The notes under the pieces are model-generated. The model did no database searches. It saw only the letters and a list, made by a program, of their open reading frames with translations, and had not been told where the DNA came from. Position numbers and translations under genes: made by a program. A stretch of DNA of 64,000 bases from Latrodectus hesperus (Eukaryota; Arthropoda; Arachnida; Araneae; Theridiidae): the NCBI GenBank assembly GCA_037975125.1, contig CM075857.1, positions 46,133,672 through 46,197,671 on the forward strand. The letters are read 5' to 3'. Below, in pieces: positions 1-13,096 of this stretch; within the stretch, counting starts at the first letter, position 1, and every line of letters starts with the position of its first letter.

Positions 1-1140
1 TTCTTACTCTTTTTGTGAGACAGTAATCTTTTTACAATTCCTTTATTACCATTATTTTATTTTTATAAAACATTACCTTACTGTCAAAGTATTGTGAATA
101 CTAAGACTTGTCATTATGCAGGCAACCAGAATTTAAAACTATAGACCTATATTTATTTTTACAATTAAAATCTGTCAATAATTGCATTCTAATAAAAAAC
201 GATTGGTAAAAGAAAATTTTAAATAATAAATATTAAATTTTATAATATCTGATACGCGTTCCTTTTGCTTATAAATTGCATTAATTCTTGTAGCGCTATA
301 ATTATATTTAAAATTATGAATTAAGTATAAAGTCAAACTTTGTTTATTTTCAAATATTAAGATTTGATTTGATTTTAACTGCAAAATGTTTAAAGATATT
401 CTTAAGAAGATTATCTTAGAAAAAAGATCGTAGAGGCAGTTATCACATCAAATGTAAATCTGTCTGATTATAAAACTGAAATAAGATTATGAAATTAAAA
501 AAATATTTAAGCATTTATGATTGAACTGAAACATTATGCTTCCAAAATTTATGATTTTGGCACATGAATGAATATTATAAAAAACAGAACAAATGGCAGT
601 CAAATGTTCATGTTTTATTTTTCATTTTTTATTCTACTTAAACTATTTTTTTATTTAAAATAAAGTTTTTATTTTAAATAAATTTTTATTTTTTATTTAA
701 ATAAAGTTAAAACAGGAATTTTCTGAAAATTGTGACGTAAAAAGACTGCAAAACTGTCTGTGTATACTCAAACTAATATATCAAATCAAGGCAAAAACAT
801 TTCTCAGTGTAATATATTCTCAATGATGTAATGTAACATAACAATAAAATTAAGCAAGAAATATTAAAAACCATTTGTTACAATGACTGAATTTTAAAAT
901 ATCGTGTCATTTATAGTTTTTTAAATATTTTCCCTCTACTTAATATACATGATTTTTTCCACTCAACAATAAACAAATTTACAGATTGCTTATATTCTTT
1001 TCATTTTAGCCACGTTTACATGATTTTGAAATCAGACAATTTAACGCTACTTGTATTTAAAAGAAAGAACATATTGAAATCCAATAAAGAAATATGTCGT
1101 GATTTTTCACATATTCATTTCAAACAAAAAGGTCAGCCAT
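1..1140. other. AT-rich stretch, no gene seen
   Basis: Very AT-rich DNA with poly-A and poly-T runs and repeated TTATTTAAAATAAAG-like words near 640-700. I see no open frame with splice or start support and no RNA gene. Confidence 0.6.
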
Positions 1141-1161
1141 CCATCCGATATTAATCAATTA

Positions 1162-1337
1162 CTACTTTTGTTCCCTGCGCCAGCATCGCTCTGACTGGTT
1201 GACTTCCAGCTTAAAGTGAGCGATGATAGCCTCACATGGTTGGGATCCTTGGCCTTTTAGGGATGCAGCTGCCTCGTCCTTCCAAGGTCGTCCACGTTTC
1301 TTACGCAGAACGCCCACTATCCAGTTAACTCTTGCTC
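1162..1337 (-). CDS. Candidate terminal coding exon, unknown protein
   Basis: This is an island of balanced base composition in AT-rich DNA. On the minus strand a frame opens just after a possible splice acceptor (GCGCAG, cut at 1338/1337) and runs 57 full codons to TAG at 1162-1164. It includes the basic run VLRKKRGRPWKDE and ends SERCWRREQK. The peptide is rich in Lys, Arg and Glu, unlike the Asn/Ile/Phe-rich peptides that chance frames give elsewhere in this window. Weak points are the acceptor, which has only a short pyrimidine tract, the lack of any in-frame ATG, and my failure to recognise a family. A decayed mobile-element fragment or a conserved non-coding element would look similar. 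No partner exon is identified. Confidence 0.27.
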
Positions 1338-1344
1338 CTGCGCA

Positions 1345-4300
1345 TTAAAACATTCTGCTAAGAATCGTCTGCCACTTCATTGTAATTCAACAGGAATTGT
1401 TGCCACCTTTGTTTTTTGAAAATTTCTTATATTAATTTCGCCATTGTTTATGAAACGAAGTATTCTGCATTTACATATTCAGAACTATTGTGTACTTGTA
1501 TTTTTATGCCATAAGTGAAAAAAAATTTAAACTTTAACCATAAACACATATTTTCCGACCATCTAGTGAATTTCGAAATAAATTTTCTTATTCAATTCGT
1601 TTTCAAAGACAGAGAATAATTTTTAATATATTTGCTTAAATTACACTCAATCTTTCATACTAATATTTTAATATGAAAAAAGTAGGAAAATATTTTAGTA
1701 ACAAGGATTTTTTCGTTGAAATTTCATTACCAACTGACAAAAGAAAAAAAAACATTTAATTAAAACTCACAGCTGGAAAAATTTCATTTGTAATCACTAT
1801 TTTAACTGTTAAAAAGTGAAGCAAATAAAATTAAGAATCATCAAATTAGATTACCCAGGTTTTAAATCAGAAGTTTAATCTCCCATTATGAAAAATTATT
1901 TTCGTTAAGCAAAATAAATTTCTAAAAAAGTTACTGCTATTAAATATTTTATTGAATTATTTATTAATTTTGAATGATTTTAATGATTCAAGATAATTTT
2001 AACAAGTTTGGATGAAGTTAAATGAATCAGATTTCAAATATTGAAATTTTTATATCAAATTTATAAATTTAAGAATGATTTTATTTTTATATATCTTAAT
2101 ATTATCACACCAAAAAGGTTATAATTATTTTCCTTACATTTTCTTAACTGTTTGATTCGTGTTCATTTAATATGTTAAATCTGTTTATAAAATAATTTAA
2201 AACCTATTTTCATAAAATAATTTTTAATATTTTTAACTAGAAATTATATTAAAATTCTCTCATTAAGAAATAGATGCTGTTTGTGCTTACTGATACATTT
2301 AAATTGTTTTCATTTTAAGTTCATTAGATTTTGAAACGTCAAAGTCTTGAGCAGGAGTAAAAAAAGTGAATAGAAGAATTCGATTACATAATAACATTCC
2401 CAAATAAATTTAGAGAAGAGAAATAGCTTCAGGAATGCAGTGCAGTATAATGACAAAAACTTCTTTAAAATCTATACTTGCTAATAAAAACGAAATTCTT
2501 TAAAAATTATTTCGAAAATTTGTTAGCACGTAAAAGAAAATCAAATGAACCAATCACATTATTTAATTCTACTCCATCTTTGATCTAAAATATTAATGTA
2601 AAAGAAAGCATTAGTATTTAGCACTTTCTATGAATAAAATTCAATAAAAAATAATTCATTGAAAAGCTCAATTAAAACGAAAATTGATTTTTGTTATTTA
2701 TCAGTCTTTAACATAATTTCCTTTTGATTTTAATTTGGTTATAATTTTGTAATATTTATTATGTTATATTAATTTGGTTATATTTTTGGTTATAATTTCT
2801 TTTTGGGTAAACTTGTTTTTTTTTAATTTAATTAATTACTTTAGTCCCTAGTTAACTCTGTATTGTTATTTTATCAATGCCCTTATAAATTAAATAAATA
2901 AAATAACATAATATTAATTTCAATTTTAAAGAAAAATTGCTAAAATTTATGCTGTATTACTTAAATATATTTCTTTAATTATATTTAATTCTTCAATACG
3001 TAAATGTAAAAATTAGCATACACAATTCAACTTGATATTCATATTTTTTTATAATATTTTTGGTAATTTTTTCCTTTTCTTCTCAAACACAATTTGTATT
3101 TGTTCAATTTTTCGATATTTTAAATGAATGTCACCTTCATTTACTGACTAAGCATCAGCAAGTGAGATAATGTAACTATTATGTGTATTTTATGATCGAT
3201 GTTGAGAATGCGTCTCATTTAACTAGACTGATAAACTTTGGTTAATATTATAACCAAAACTTATTAAAATACTGTAAACATTTTTCAAATACAATATTTT
3301 GTTCTAATTACATCTACAAAAACCTTTTATTTTGCATCCTAGATTTCACTAAGGTTTCCATTTTATTTCAAGTAAACTTTTGCCTATTTTAATAAATCCG
3401 CACGAAATTTTGTGAAATAGTTGAGGAAATACTAGATCTTGGAAGAAAACATAACCAATAATAAGAAAGACGAGTTCAGAACAAGCCCCTCCATATGGCG
3501 AAAAAAAAATGATTCACATAAAAATCAATACGAAAATTAGAGTTTAATTATAGACAATTGCTTAACGGTTCTCATACTAAATTCGACTTTTTGCTTAGTT
3601 TTTTCAATTGAATTCTCATTTATTCTTATCAAGGCATGAGATCTACTTACTCATTCCTCCTTATAACATGTGAACATGGTGGTTAGGGCAGAATAAAAAA
3701 AAAATATGAGAATCGTCTGCGCGTCTGTTATTATTACTCGTTTCCTTCAAAACCACTTATTCTTTTAAAGTAATGCAGGCTTTTCGCTTGGCCTCCCCAG
3801 TAAATTTTTAAATGATAACCTGCATTTTCTTTATTGTAATAATTTCAAGTACTTCGATTTTTATGCATGTCGATTTTTTTTTTTTCATATCGTTATTTGT
3901 CATTCTGAGAAAAGGCTGAAATATTCGGATTAAATATTTTTATAAGCATTCTGCACTTTTGTTCCATTGGACTACAAGGTGAATTTTTTGATTCTATGTT
4001 TCAAGGTCATTTTTATGTATTAGCTGTGTCATTTTAACAGAAGTAAAACGTCCTAAATATCAAAAGCTAGTTCGAATATCAATTCTACTCGACAATTTTT
4101 TAGTGTATGAAGGCAAGGTTAAATCTTTGTTGACAAAGCAGAAGAATTTGCATATAGTAAAATATTTTTCATCACTAAGTTTAAATTGTTTTTAATTCAA
4201 GTCTTATTTAAAAAAATTTATTAAAGAAAAAGTATAGTTTTCTTATTATTATAGAAATTTAGAATGCATATATTAACCACTTATAGTATGATATTTTGAA

Positions 4301-7300
4301 ATACTTTTTTTAAAAAATCAGCCAGCATGATAGATGATGAATAATAAAATAAAATTATGCTTATATTAATATTCGTCATGTTTTGAACATTTTTAATGAG
4401 AAAAACAGGCGAAATAATCTTATTTTTTAAAGAAAAAGACATAGCAAGTGTTTTTAACGCCCCTCAAATTAAATTTCAAAACTCACATTTCTATATAATG
4501 TATAGCATTTTATAAATAAAATTATATAGTATTTTTATACTTATTTCAATCCAGTGAAAAACAGATAATAGTCTAAATAAGCGATTTAAATTCACATACT
4601 TAGACAATTTATCATGTGTTATAGTTTTTTTATCAACTAAATTTTTATAATTGATATTTCATTTTTAAATTTTTTCGGATAAATTTTCCTCTAAACCTGT
4701 ATTGTCTGTTGCTTGAAATGTCAAAATATATTTATGCACTGCATCTTTAATCACAAGCATTAAATTTTTCTATCTTTACACAAAATATATCATTTAACAA
4801 ATTTCTAAATAATTAAAGTAATTTAATAATAATAAGACTAAAGAATTTTTTAAAAAAGAAAAATACAGATTAAACAATAAATTTTCAGGAGCTTTATATC
4901 AGATTTGATTTAAAATACATGCATATACATGCAGTATACTATAAAATAAAACTGTACATGCAGTAAAAATTTAAAAGAATTAATTCCAACTCATATTTTT
5001 AAGCATTTTTCAAATTAAACAGGAATTTTCAAAAAAATTTGAATGTTTTCAATTCAAAATGAAATAAAAGAATTATAATAGTATTTTCATGAGAATAATA
5101 AATTTTATCTTTATGAGACTTTTGCTATTTAGCTCAGTTATAGCAATAACTTTATAACACATTTAATTTTGAAATTTATTTTCACTGTCTTCACTAAATA
5201 AAAATGCTTGCTAGTTATAAATAAATTATCAAGCTCTCAAATATATTTGTACCTATTTATACTATTGAATGAAAAGTGAGCATTTTTATTATTATTAGTA
5301 CTCAGAAATTATTTTTACAATTGTTTACGGCAGGCGTATAGTTGCAGTTACGTAAAGATTTTTAATAGAATATGTATTCCGGTTTAAGAATTTTTAAAAT
5401 AAAAAACCGATTTTGTGAAATTATGTGATTCCATATTTTATACGATTTCACATTTCTCAAGTTATATTATTTCACATTCTTCAGACTAACAGAAATAAAA
5501 TGTTTATTTCTACAAGATGAAAGTGACCAAGATATTCCTTTCAAAATTTATGTTGAATTTTTTTCGGATCACCCACAAAAAGGTAGAAGGACATATTAAA
5601 ATTAATCAGAAAAGAAATTTTCAGTATTAATTGATTGGATTACATAGATTCAGCAAGTGAACTTTGGTTTAAATGGTTAACCTGAAAATCAAAAATATTC
5701 GAGCATGCTAATTATACTTTTCTCATTAAGAAAAGTATAATTAGGGGCATGAAATCACCAGACATGATAATTGCTACCTGATTTACTGAATTTTATTACC
5801 ATACTTTTTGAAGTAGACTAATGTGTAAGTTAATGCACAATTCAGTGAATACAGAAAGAACAAAAGTGAATACTTAGAAAAGTATCAACCCTCAAAATCA
5901 AATACCTATCAATACTTAGAAAATCAAATGCTTAGAAAAGTAATTGAGCTTTCTATCTTTTCAAACATAGTAATCATAACATGATGTATTTTTACATACG
6001 AAGTATAAAATTATAATTGTAAAGTGGAGTCAGTAGAAAATAGATAGAAATGGTGACTTTCTTTAGATTCCTCGTAGATACTTTGTTTTTAATAGAAACA
6101 TTTTATACTGTAGCATGCTTGAAGAAATCAACATTTTAGCACAACTATACTTCAAAATAGACATGAAGGCAAATGTGGAGATTTGCTCTAAGTCTTAACT
6201 AAAGTTTCTGATTCGAAATTGAATCAATAAGCTAAAAAAAAATTTCCCATTAACAAATAAATGATGCTATATTTCTGTAATATCAGCATTTAAAACAGAA
6301 ATACAAAATAATAAAGAGAGAATTATTATTTCAAAGAAATAATTTTTTATGAACCCATGCTGAATTTTAGGAGCGAAAAATCTGTGAGAAGTTTTTGCAA
6401 AACAGTTTTTACCTTCATTCGTGTTATTATTTTGCCTTTAGCATAAGATATTGATCAAAATATGTTTATTTAAATATTATCATAAAATTCTTTTCAACAT
6501 AAAATTAATTGTATTTTCAGATTAAAAGAAACGTACTTTGTAATTGGTAATTGTTTAATGACCATTGTGTAAATTGCTTGAACTTAGTTTTTCCTACAAT
6601 AATTATCCTCCATCTTTTGAAAATACTTCTCTTACTCTCTTTTTATACCTTTTATAAATCAACTAATACAGATATAAAGAGATTTGAAATAACTAAAACC
6701 CAAAAGAAATTAAAATATCTGAAAATATTACAAACTAGTTCAGAAGTAGCTAAATTGTTTTGACTTCACTGAGTTTATTTTGTTTATCAATGATTTAAAT
6801 TTTTTTAAACATTTGTACTAACGAAATTTTTTAATTGAATTGTATCGCAGAGAAACAAAGTTAAAAAAATAATTTGACTTATTCTTAAATTCAAATATTT
6901 CAAATACTTTTATTGTAAAATGTATTCTTTAAGACTAGCCTTAAAAGTTAATTGAATATAACTAAAAGTGTTAAAAATTTTAATACTTATAGATTCTATT
7001 ATTTAACAAATTTGTAAAAACTTTTAAAATCTTGTTTAAAATTTCGAAAATATTACTAAATATATATGAGAAAATATAGTTATGCTGATGTAACAAAATT
7101 AGCATTTCATAGCGAAAAGTTACCTTTTCATTGATAGCTATTTTTACTTCCGAAGTTTTGATATTATTCAGATTTCTATTATATGAAGCGAATACATCGT
7201 ATATTCAAATGCCACTCTTTTAATAAAATATTAATAAATAACTTCAAAATATTCATAAATTAAACCATTTTATTTATAGCCGTGGCAAATACATTAGAGC

Positions 7301-9000
7301 AAGATTTAATTTACGATTGTATTAAATAATTATTTAAATACTAAAATCTTTTAAGCCATTAACTATTATCATTAAGCATTTTTTCAAATAAACATTTTAT
7401 TATTTCAATATCGCTAATATAATATCCAGTATATGATGATGTGCTTATGTTCACGTAGAACAATTTGTTTTATTTATGTAAAATTATATTATGTATAACT
7501 ATTCTTCAAAATTTTCTCATTTATTGAATATAATATTTGTTGAGTAGAGAATTGATAAAATTATTATTATTTTAAAATGTTCGATATTAAATACAAAAAT
7601 CACAGAATACAAATTCACTTAATTATTTCAAATCATTATCCCTAATAAAAATAATAGTTATATTATGTAAGTGTATATTTAACTATAATAGAAATATAAC
7701 AAATTATAAATATTTTATGCGAAGATAACATTTACAATTTTTTCTCAAAGCATTAAAAAACGTATCGTAAGATCGTCAATATTGAGCAAAATTTAAAATT
7801 AAAGACAGTAAACATACAAAAAGAATTTTTTAATAGTATAATTCTCATTCTGAAATAACATTTTGAATTCTTTGAAAAAACATTGTTCCATCTCTTGGAT
7901 TCAAAATTCACTAATATAGAAGAGATTAAAACTATATTTAAAAAGAGGTTTAGAAAGTGAAAAAGAATATTTAATGTTCATAAGAGTTAGAAAATAATGT
8001 CATCCAAATGTTTCCCATTCAAATTTCTACCACGCCATCTATTTTGTAACAAAAATTATCAGTTTATTTTACTAAATATGAAAAAAGTAATCACATAATA
8101 AAAATTTCAACTTAAAAAACATATTCTACATATATATATCCTTAATAATCATATTTACTTTTTAATCAATTATGTTAAAGATAATAAAAGTTTGTATTTT
8201 AAAGCTATTTCTTTTTCGTTTTTTCTATTGGATTGAACATAAGCACTTGAAAAATACAGAATCCCTCTGTGCTCAATTTTTAACAAACTTATTATTTTTT
8301 GTGTATTTTCATTTAATATTATTATATAAATACATATACATAGAATTATGCTTAATTATACAAATATATCTATTTTCATAAAAACATTTTTTAGCTTTTA
8401 AGATTTTTGTTTAAATTTACTGATTTTCGTTTATAATTCTGTAATTAATATAATATTTTAATAATGAATTGAAAAAAAATTCCTCCCATTTACTCAGAAA
8501 AGCAAGCATTTAATAACTAATTAATTCTGATCTCTCATTAAACAATCATATCATTTATATTAAATTACTATAATTATTAATTTCCCTCTATATCCTAAAA
8601 TACAATAAAGCTGACTTTTGTTTTCGATGGAATATAATTCCATTACACTTGAATTAAATTTAAATTCTTTTTATATAGAACAATATTATTTTAAACTTTA
8701 TTTTTCAATGTAAATTTTGCATTGAATTTCTTACATTACTTTTAATTTAATTTTTCTGTCAAAAAAATTCATTAAATTATAATTAAACTCGCATAAGCCA
8801 TGATTACATTTGACATTAAATATTATTGATAATTTCATCATCTACTAGGAGTTGCATACTTAAAGATTTACAATTGAATTTAAAATAAATGATTATCACA
8901 GATTTGAGCGCTGGAAAAAATATTCCTTATCACTGAAAATATATTTCTCAAATCCGCATAAGTTAGTTTATTCATTAAATATTTTATAACGTGGGCCGAA
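1345..9000. other. AT-rich stretch, no gene seen
   Basis: About 7.6 kb of AT-rich DNA. It holds a perfect hairpin at 5708-5744 (listed separately) and three scattered copies of a TTTGGTTATA-like word near 2735-2800. The few open frames of 60-70 codons (for example 6551-6763 and 8172-8381) encode Leu/Phe/Ile/Lys-rich peptides as expected from AT bias and have no splice or family support. Confidence 0.55.
5708..5744. repeat. Perfect 16-bp inverted repeat, 5-nt loop
   Basis: The left arm 5708-5723 (CTAATTATACTTTTCT) is matched exactly by the right arm 5729-5744, with loop CATTA between them. Such a perfect stem is unusual even in AT-rich DNA. It could be a cruciform or hairpin, or the remnant of a small inverted-repeat element. 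No flanking target-site duplication is evident, although a GCATG word lies on both sides. Confidence 0.85.
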
Positions 9001-9062
9001 TCAGCTTTATTTTTTTCGCTTTAGTTACATAATTCTGCAAGTTTCTCATGAGGTCTCTACAG

Positions 9063-9266
9063 TAGGTCCACAAAGTTCGCTGAATCACCAGTCGTTGCTC
9101 TTTCTTCTCCGGTTAGGGATCTTCTCTTGAAACTGCTCGCCGATGTACACCATCACAAGCATCCAAAAATCCCCAAAACGCAAGATGGCGGGACTCGGGG
9201 TTCCAGTTGCCCAATGAGCGGTCATGTGTACCAAGTCACGTGGGCCAGTGACGTAGAACCCGCCAG
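9063..9266 (+). CDS. Candidate coding exon A, unknown protein
   Basis: The proposed acceptor is GGTCTCTACAG ending at 9062 and the donor is CCAG|GTAAGA at 9267, a near-consensus site. One frame stays open for the whole 204 nt and includes SPVRDLLLKLLADV near the middle, then a His/Lys-rich segment and VTWASDVEP at the end. The exon would leave phase 2, which matches exon B at 9370, so the frame continues across a 103-bp intron. That kept phase is the main support. If the donor is not used, the frame ends at once with TAA. The minus strand of the same stretch is also open (9085-9282), and the region carries promoter-like motifs, so a non-coding reading remains possible. No protein family recognised. 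Confidence 0.33.
9180..9260. promoter_or_regulatory. Cluster of promoter-like motifs (alternative reading of island)
   Basis: Within 80 bp there is AAGATGGCGG (9182-9191, a YY1/Pho-type motif), CCAAT (9210-9214), TCACGTG (9236-9242, E-box of the USF/MITF type) and TGACGTA (9249-9255, a CRE-like half site). Each motif is short and could occur by chance, but the grouping inside a GC-rich island is notable. It overlaps candidate exon A, and the two readings compete. Confidence 0.25.
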
Positions 9267-9369
9267 GTAAGAAGAAAGTCAACCTTCTCCAGAAACTTGT
9301 TCACTCTAAGATCGTCAGGTGTAGCAGGTGGTTGTGTGCTTGTCCTGTCCGTTGTGTCTCTTTTTTAAG

Positions 9370-9538
9370 CTCCCTGTTCCCACCACCTCCTCGCCGACCG
9401 TTCAGAGAACTAAACATAAACTTTGCCCATGCCGTCCTGGAGATGGGTAAGTCTCTTTCTCTACCAACCCTTTCCATAGCAAATTCTACGGTGTGTCTTA
9501 ACATCGGCAGTTGTCCAAGACAAAATAAAAGTATTTGA
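9370..9538 (+). CDS. Candidate coding exon B, unknown protein
   Basis: The exon follows a good acceptor, GTGTCTCTTTTTTAAG, ending at 9369. With one base completing the split codon from exon A, the frame reads a Pro/Arg segment (SLFPPPPRRPFREL) followed by NINFAHAVLEMG. There are two possible ends. A consensus donor ATGG|GTAAGT at 9447 would make it a 77-nt internal exon. Reading on gives KSLSLPTLSIANSTVCLNIG and a TGA at 9536-9538, with an AATAAA overlapping the end, which would make it a terminal exon. I cannot decide between them. After the TGA the same frame is open again with an ATG at 9560. Family unknown. Confidence 0.33.
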
Positions 9539-9559
9539 GAAAAGAAAAACCGTGTCGGA

Positions 9560-9754
9560 ATGTATCAGGCATCTACTCTGTTGTGGCTGGCCTACTTGCG
9601 GATAACAACTCGAATTAACTCCATCGGTCCAATTAAGCTCCAGTCTCACCGTGGAATTTCAAAGAAATGCTACAAACGTGCTTTTGATGAAAATGATATG
9701 TATAGTTGGATGTCCTGTATTTTTGTAATATGGATGTTTATTTCTATATTTTAA
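9560..9754 (+). CDS. Candidate small ORF, unknown
   Basis: This 64-codon frame starts at a true ATG (MYQASTLLWLAYLRITTRIN) and ends with a hydrophobic tail (WMSCIFVIWMFISIF) just before TAA. It is in the same frame as the end of candidate exon B, separated from it by one TGA and seven sense codons. The first two thirds lie in the GC-balanced island and the tail is AT-rich. It could be a continuation of the same coding region after an unseen splice, part of a decayed gene, or chance. Confidence 0.18.
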   Translation: MYQASTLLWLAYLRITTRINSIGPIKLQSHRGISKKCYKRAFDENDMYSWMSCIFVIWMFISIF

Positions 9755-9759
9755 TTTAA

Positions 9760-12680
9760 AAAATCGGGATGGAATCGTGCTGCTTACATCGACTTAAAAA
9801 AATCAATTTGAAATGAAAATACCTCTGCTGTTTATGTTGCGACACCCGTAGAATTTACTGCTTAAAAAGTAAGATCTTTCTGCTTTAATTTTTAGTGGTA
9901 ATATTCATACACATACGAAGTTATTACTATAGTTCCTTGAACAAAAATAATAACTAGTTCTTATTTATATGTCTTACAACATATTTCACAAGCGTTTGCG
10001 GATAAAAATGAACATTTTAAAAATCTAAATTAATTGGAGTAAACAACTATTATCATTAAATATTACTCTTTTTATTAAAAAGAAAGAAAACCGTATGTAA
10101 ATACGTATTACTCCCATTTTAAGTTAATTGTTCTTCAAAGGATACTAAATAACATCAGTTTTAAAGCCGCTATCATTTAAGGAAAATTTTCTTACAAGTA
10201 TAATATGAAACTTGATGATAATGTTCATAACTTTATAAAAAATGCAACAAGCAGCTTCTATAACTGAATTACATTTAAATATTCAGTACGAAATTTAGGA
10301 TGTACCTAATTCTCTTATGTATATATGTAAATTACTCCATTTCATGTAACTGCATTGAAATTCATTTCTAAATTTTAAATAAAACCGAATCTAAGTAAGA
10401 AAAATTTTGATATAATTAAGTTGATTTACTAAACTAAAGATTTCATCTTAAAAATTTTGACAACCAAATATATATTGTCTTATTCTTCCCTTATAAATGT
10501 ATTTGTTTGCTTTGTAAGTTTTGTTTTCACTTTTAAAAAATTGTAAAACTTTAATAGAATAGTTTTAATGTCTGTTAAAATTTAATGAGAATTTTTTGAA
10601 ATAAAGATGTTAATAATTCATAAACTAACTCATATTAATATTTAATTATTTATTTATATAAAATTTAAAAAAAATACATAATAATAGTATAAATAGAATA
10701 AAATTAATTATAAATAAGGTTAACAAATTTTATTTAGAAATTTAGTTTTCAAAAAAATTGATAAACATCAAGATATTGTCATAAATTTCCTAATCCGATA
10801 TTTAAAGAAAACTAAACAATATAAATTTCTTTAATTCATAAAATGCAATAAGAATAATATTTTCGAGAATTCAATATTTTTTTATTTAACAAAATATATT
10901 CATTTTAAATTACATTATTATTCTATAAAAGATTAAGATCATTCATTTTATGTCATTTAATTATAAGTGATTTATTTTTTTAAATTCAATTTTAACTAAT
11001 AACTTTAGTTTTAAAGCCAAAATTTCTGAAAGAATCTGAAAATGCGTATAAAAATGATCACTTTGGCTATTTAATGCATGCAGTATTTAGTATTCAGAAA
11101 ATTCCAGAACACGTGATTTATTGAATTTAATTCCTGAATATTGAGACAGTATAAAATAATTATTTATATCATGTTAATTTAGCCATGTTGAGTTGAAGTT
11201 TGTGACTTTTTTCTGTTTCTACCAAAATCTGATTTTTTATAATATTTATATCAAATTATATATTCCCTATTATTCAACAAACAATGTAGCATTCAAGATC
11301 ATATTTATCTATATTCTTGAAACAAAGTAGCTTTAGACTATAAAATTAAACTTTAAAAAAAAGATCATTACAGGAACTTTTTCTAAAGCAAAATTGTTTT
11401 GCAACGCGATTCCTAAAGTTATATACTTTATACGCAACCTTTGAGGTAAACAAAATTTTTGTTAGTGATCGAAAATAATTCCTAAATATTTTGGACTATT
11501 TATTTTAAATCTAATCCAATTCATACTCAAATGGTTTAGAATGTAATATATGACTAGCTAAGCAATTTGAATGGAAAAATAATATTTCAAAAATGCTATT
11601 ATCATTAGTTTATAAATTCAATAAATATTTTCTCAAATTATTATTCTTTCACGTTTTTTTACACTCTACATTTCATTGGAATATTTTTGAAAAAATGATG
11701 ATATTCTCAAAACTGTACTTTAATATCATTATTATTTCTTTAAATGACTCGTAATTGTCACAACAAAGCAAATTTATATTTGTTATAATATGACATATGC
11801 ATTATACATATTAAATTACGAAAATATTATGTCGTAAATAATCGTTATCCATTTTTCTTTAGAAATGAAGAAATTGTATTTTCTAAACTTTTAAAATTTA
11901 CAAACAGCTCAAAATTTTGTTTAAAAGATATTTTAAACAAAAAGTTTACAGTAAAATTTCAAAAAAAATAACAGCAAAATTTTAAAGAAAGAATTCAGTA
12001 AATCTTACGAAATATTTAATAGAATTGGTAGTTGTAAGAAATTTTTCCTATATCTTATTTACACAATTTTAACATGATTAACTATTTCTTCGTTCTTTGT
12101 ATTAATATGCAATAAATTTGTGACATTGTAACCGACATTTTCGGATATTAAATATAATTTTTGAAAGACTTAGTTACAGTAACAAATCTTATTTCAAGTA
12201 GGTTATAACGTACTTAAAGTGAAATTTATTTTGAAGAGAATCGTAAATTACTTACTTCCGATGTAAATCTTTTTCCGTAAATGCATTTACAATGCGTATA
12301 ACCTATTCATTTTATTACATAAAGTATAATTTATTATCTAAATATTTTAAATTTATGAACTTTCTAAGCATATTTCGAATTTTTTTCCTCGACGAAAACG
12401 AAAATTAAATTCATTTCTTACAGAATATTGTTTCGAATAATAGGCAATGGAAATGTGTAAATAATTCAACACATCTTTCATAATATTCTGGAAGTTAGAA
12501 TTTTTAAGAATCTTTTTAACAATATTAAAGTAGAAATTGTGTATGGTCACATTTGCAAGCAGTTACTTGAATAATTATTAAAGTAAATTCAAATTAAATG
12601 TAAAATATATTTTGGTATTTTGTCCTCTTTTATTTCTAACGAGATGCCATTAACAGATGTATAAAAAAAATTAATTTATT
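9760..12680. other. AT-rich stretch, no gene seen
   Basis: Long AT-rich DNA with no supported open frame, RNA gene or clear repeat. The minus frame at 12353-12550 is Asn/Lys/Phe-rich and looks like composition noise. Confidence 0.6.
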
Positions 12681-12686
12681 CTTCAG

Positions 12687-12809
12687 GTATGTTGCAGCAA
12701 GTTCTGTAAGTTGTGGGCAGGGGACCAATTTCCTTCCGCAGCAGCGATTTCCTTTTACCAACTCAGTAGGCGTCAAAAACAGTTATTAGCATGTCTCCGC
12801 CTATAAAAA
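12687..12809 (+). CDS. Candidate short terminal exon, unknown
   Basis: An acceptor-like TTTATTCTTCAG at about 12676-12687 is followed by a frame reading CCSKFCKLWAGDQF, then a Ser/Ala and Arg/Gln segment, and TAA near 12807; the boundaries given are approximate to a few bases. Three cysteines sit within the first seven residues. A TATA-like CTATAAAAAT overlaps the stop region, so the island may instead be a promoter. No family recognised. Confidence 0.17.
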
Positions 12810-12826
12810 TCCCTCCTTATTTATTA

Positions 12827-13096
12827 TTAATTTTTTTCAATAATAAACGGAGACGCGTTGCCGTATTTCGAACGCACGAGTGATTGCATTGTCAAGTCTG
12901 CAGACTGACCTTGCCGTTTAAAAAAACAGGGTGGATTCCCCCTTTTTTTGTGATTCTTGGTAGTTAAATATAAGATTCGATCGCAGTTTAGTGTACGTCC
13001 TTGGAAATCCGTCGATGCGTCAACTGAGAAACACAAGATTTTTAACGATGATTGAATAAGAAATCGTTTTTTGAATAGTTCTCTATTCAGAGACTA
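12827..13096 (-). other. Open minus-strand frame of about 89 codons
   Basis: From a TAG near 13096 down to TAA at 12827-12829 one minus-strand frame is open for about 89 codons, with basic segments such as LTTKNHKKRGNPP and a C-terminal SKYGNASPFIIEKN. A possible acceptor, CCAAATTAG, lies at its start. There is no early ATG and no recognised domain. The flanking island has mixed composition, so this may be a gene remnant or chance. Confidence 0.15.

Noticed and set aside
9085..9282. Minus-strand 65-codon frame opposite candidate exon A
   Set aside because: It has no acceptor or ATG at its start and is best explained as the antisense shadow of the plus-strand frame, which has splice sites and phase continuity.
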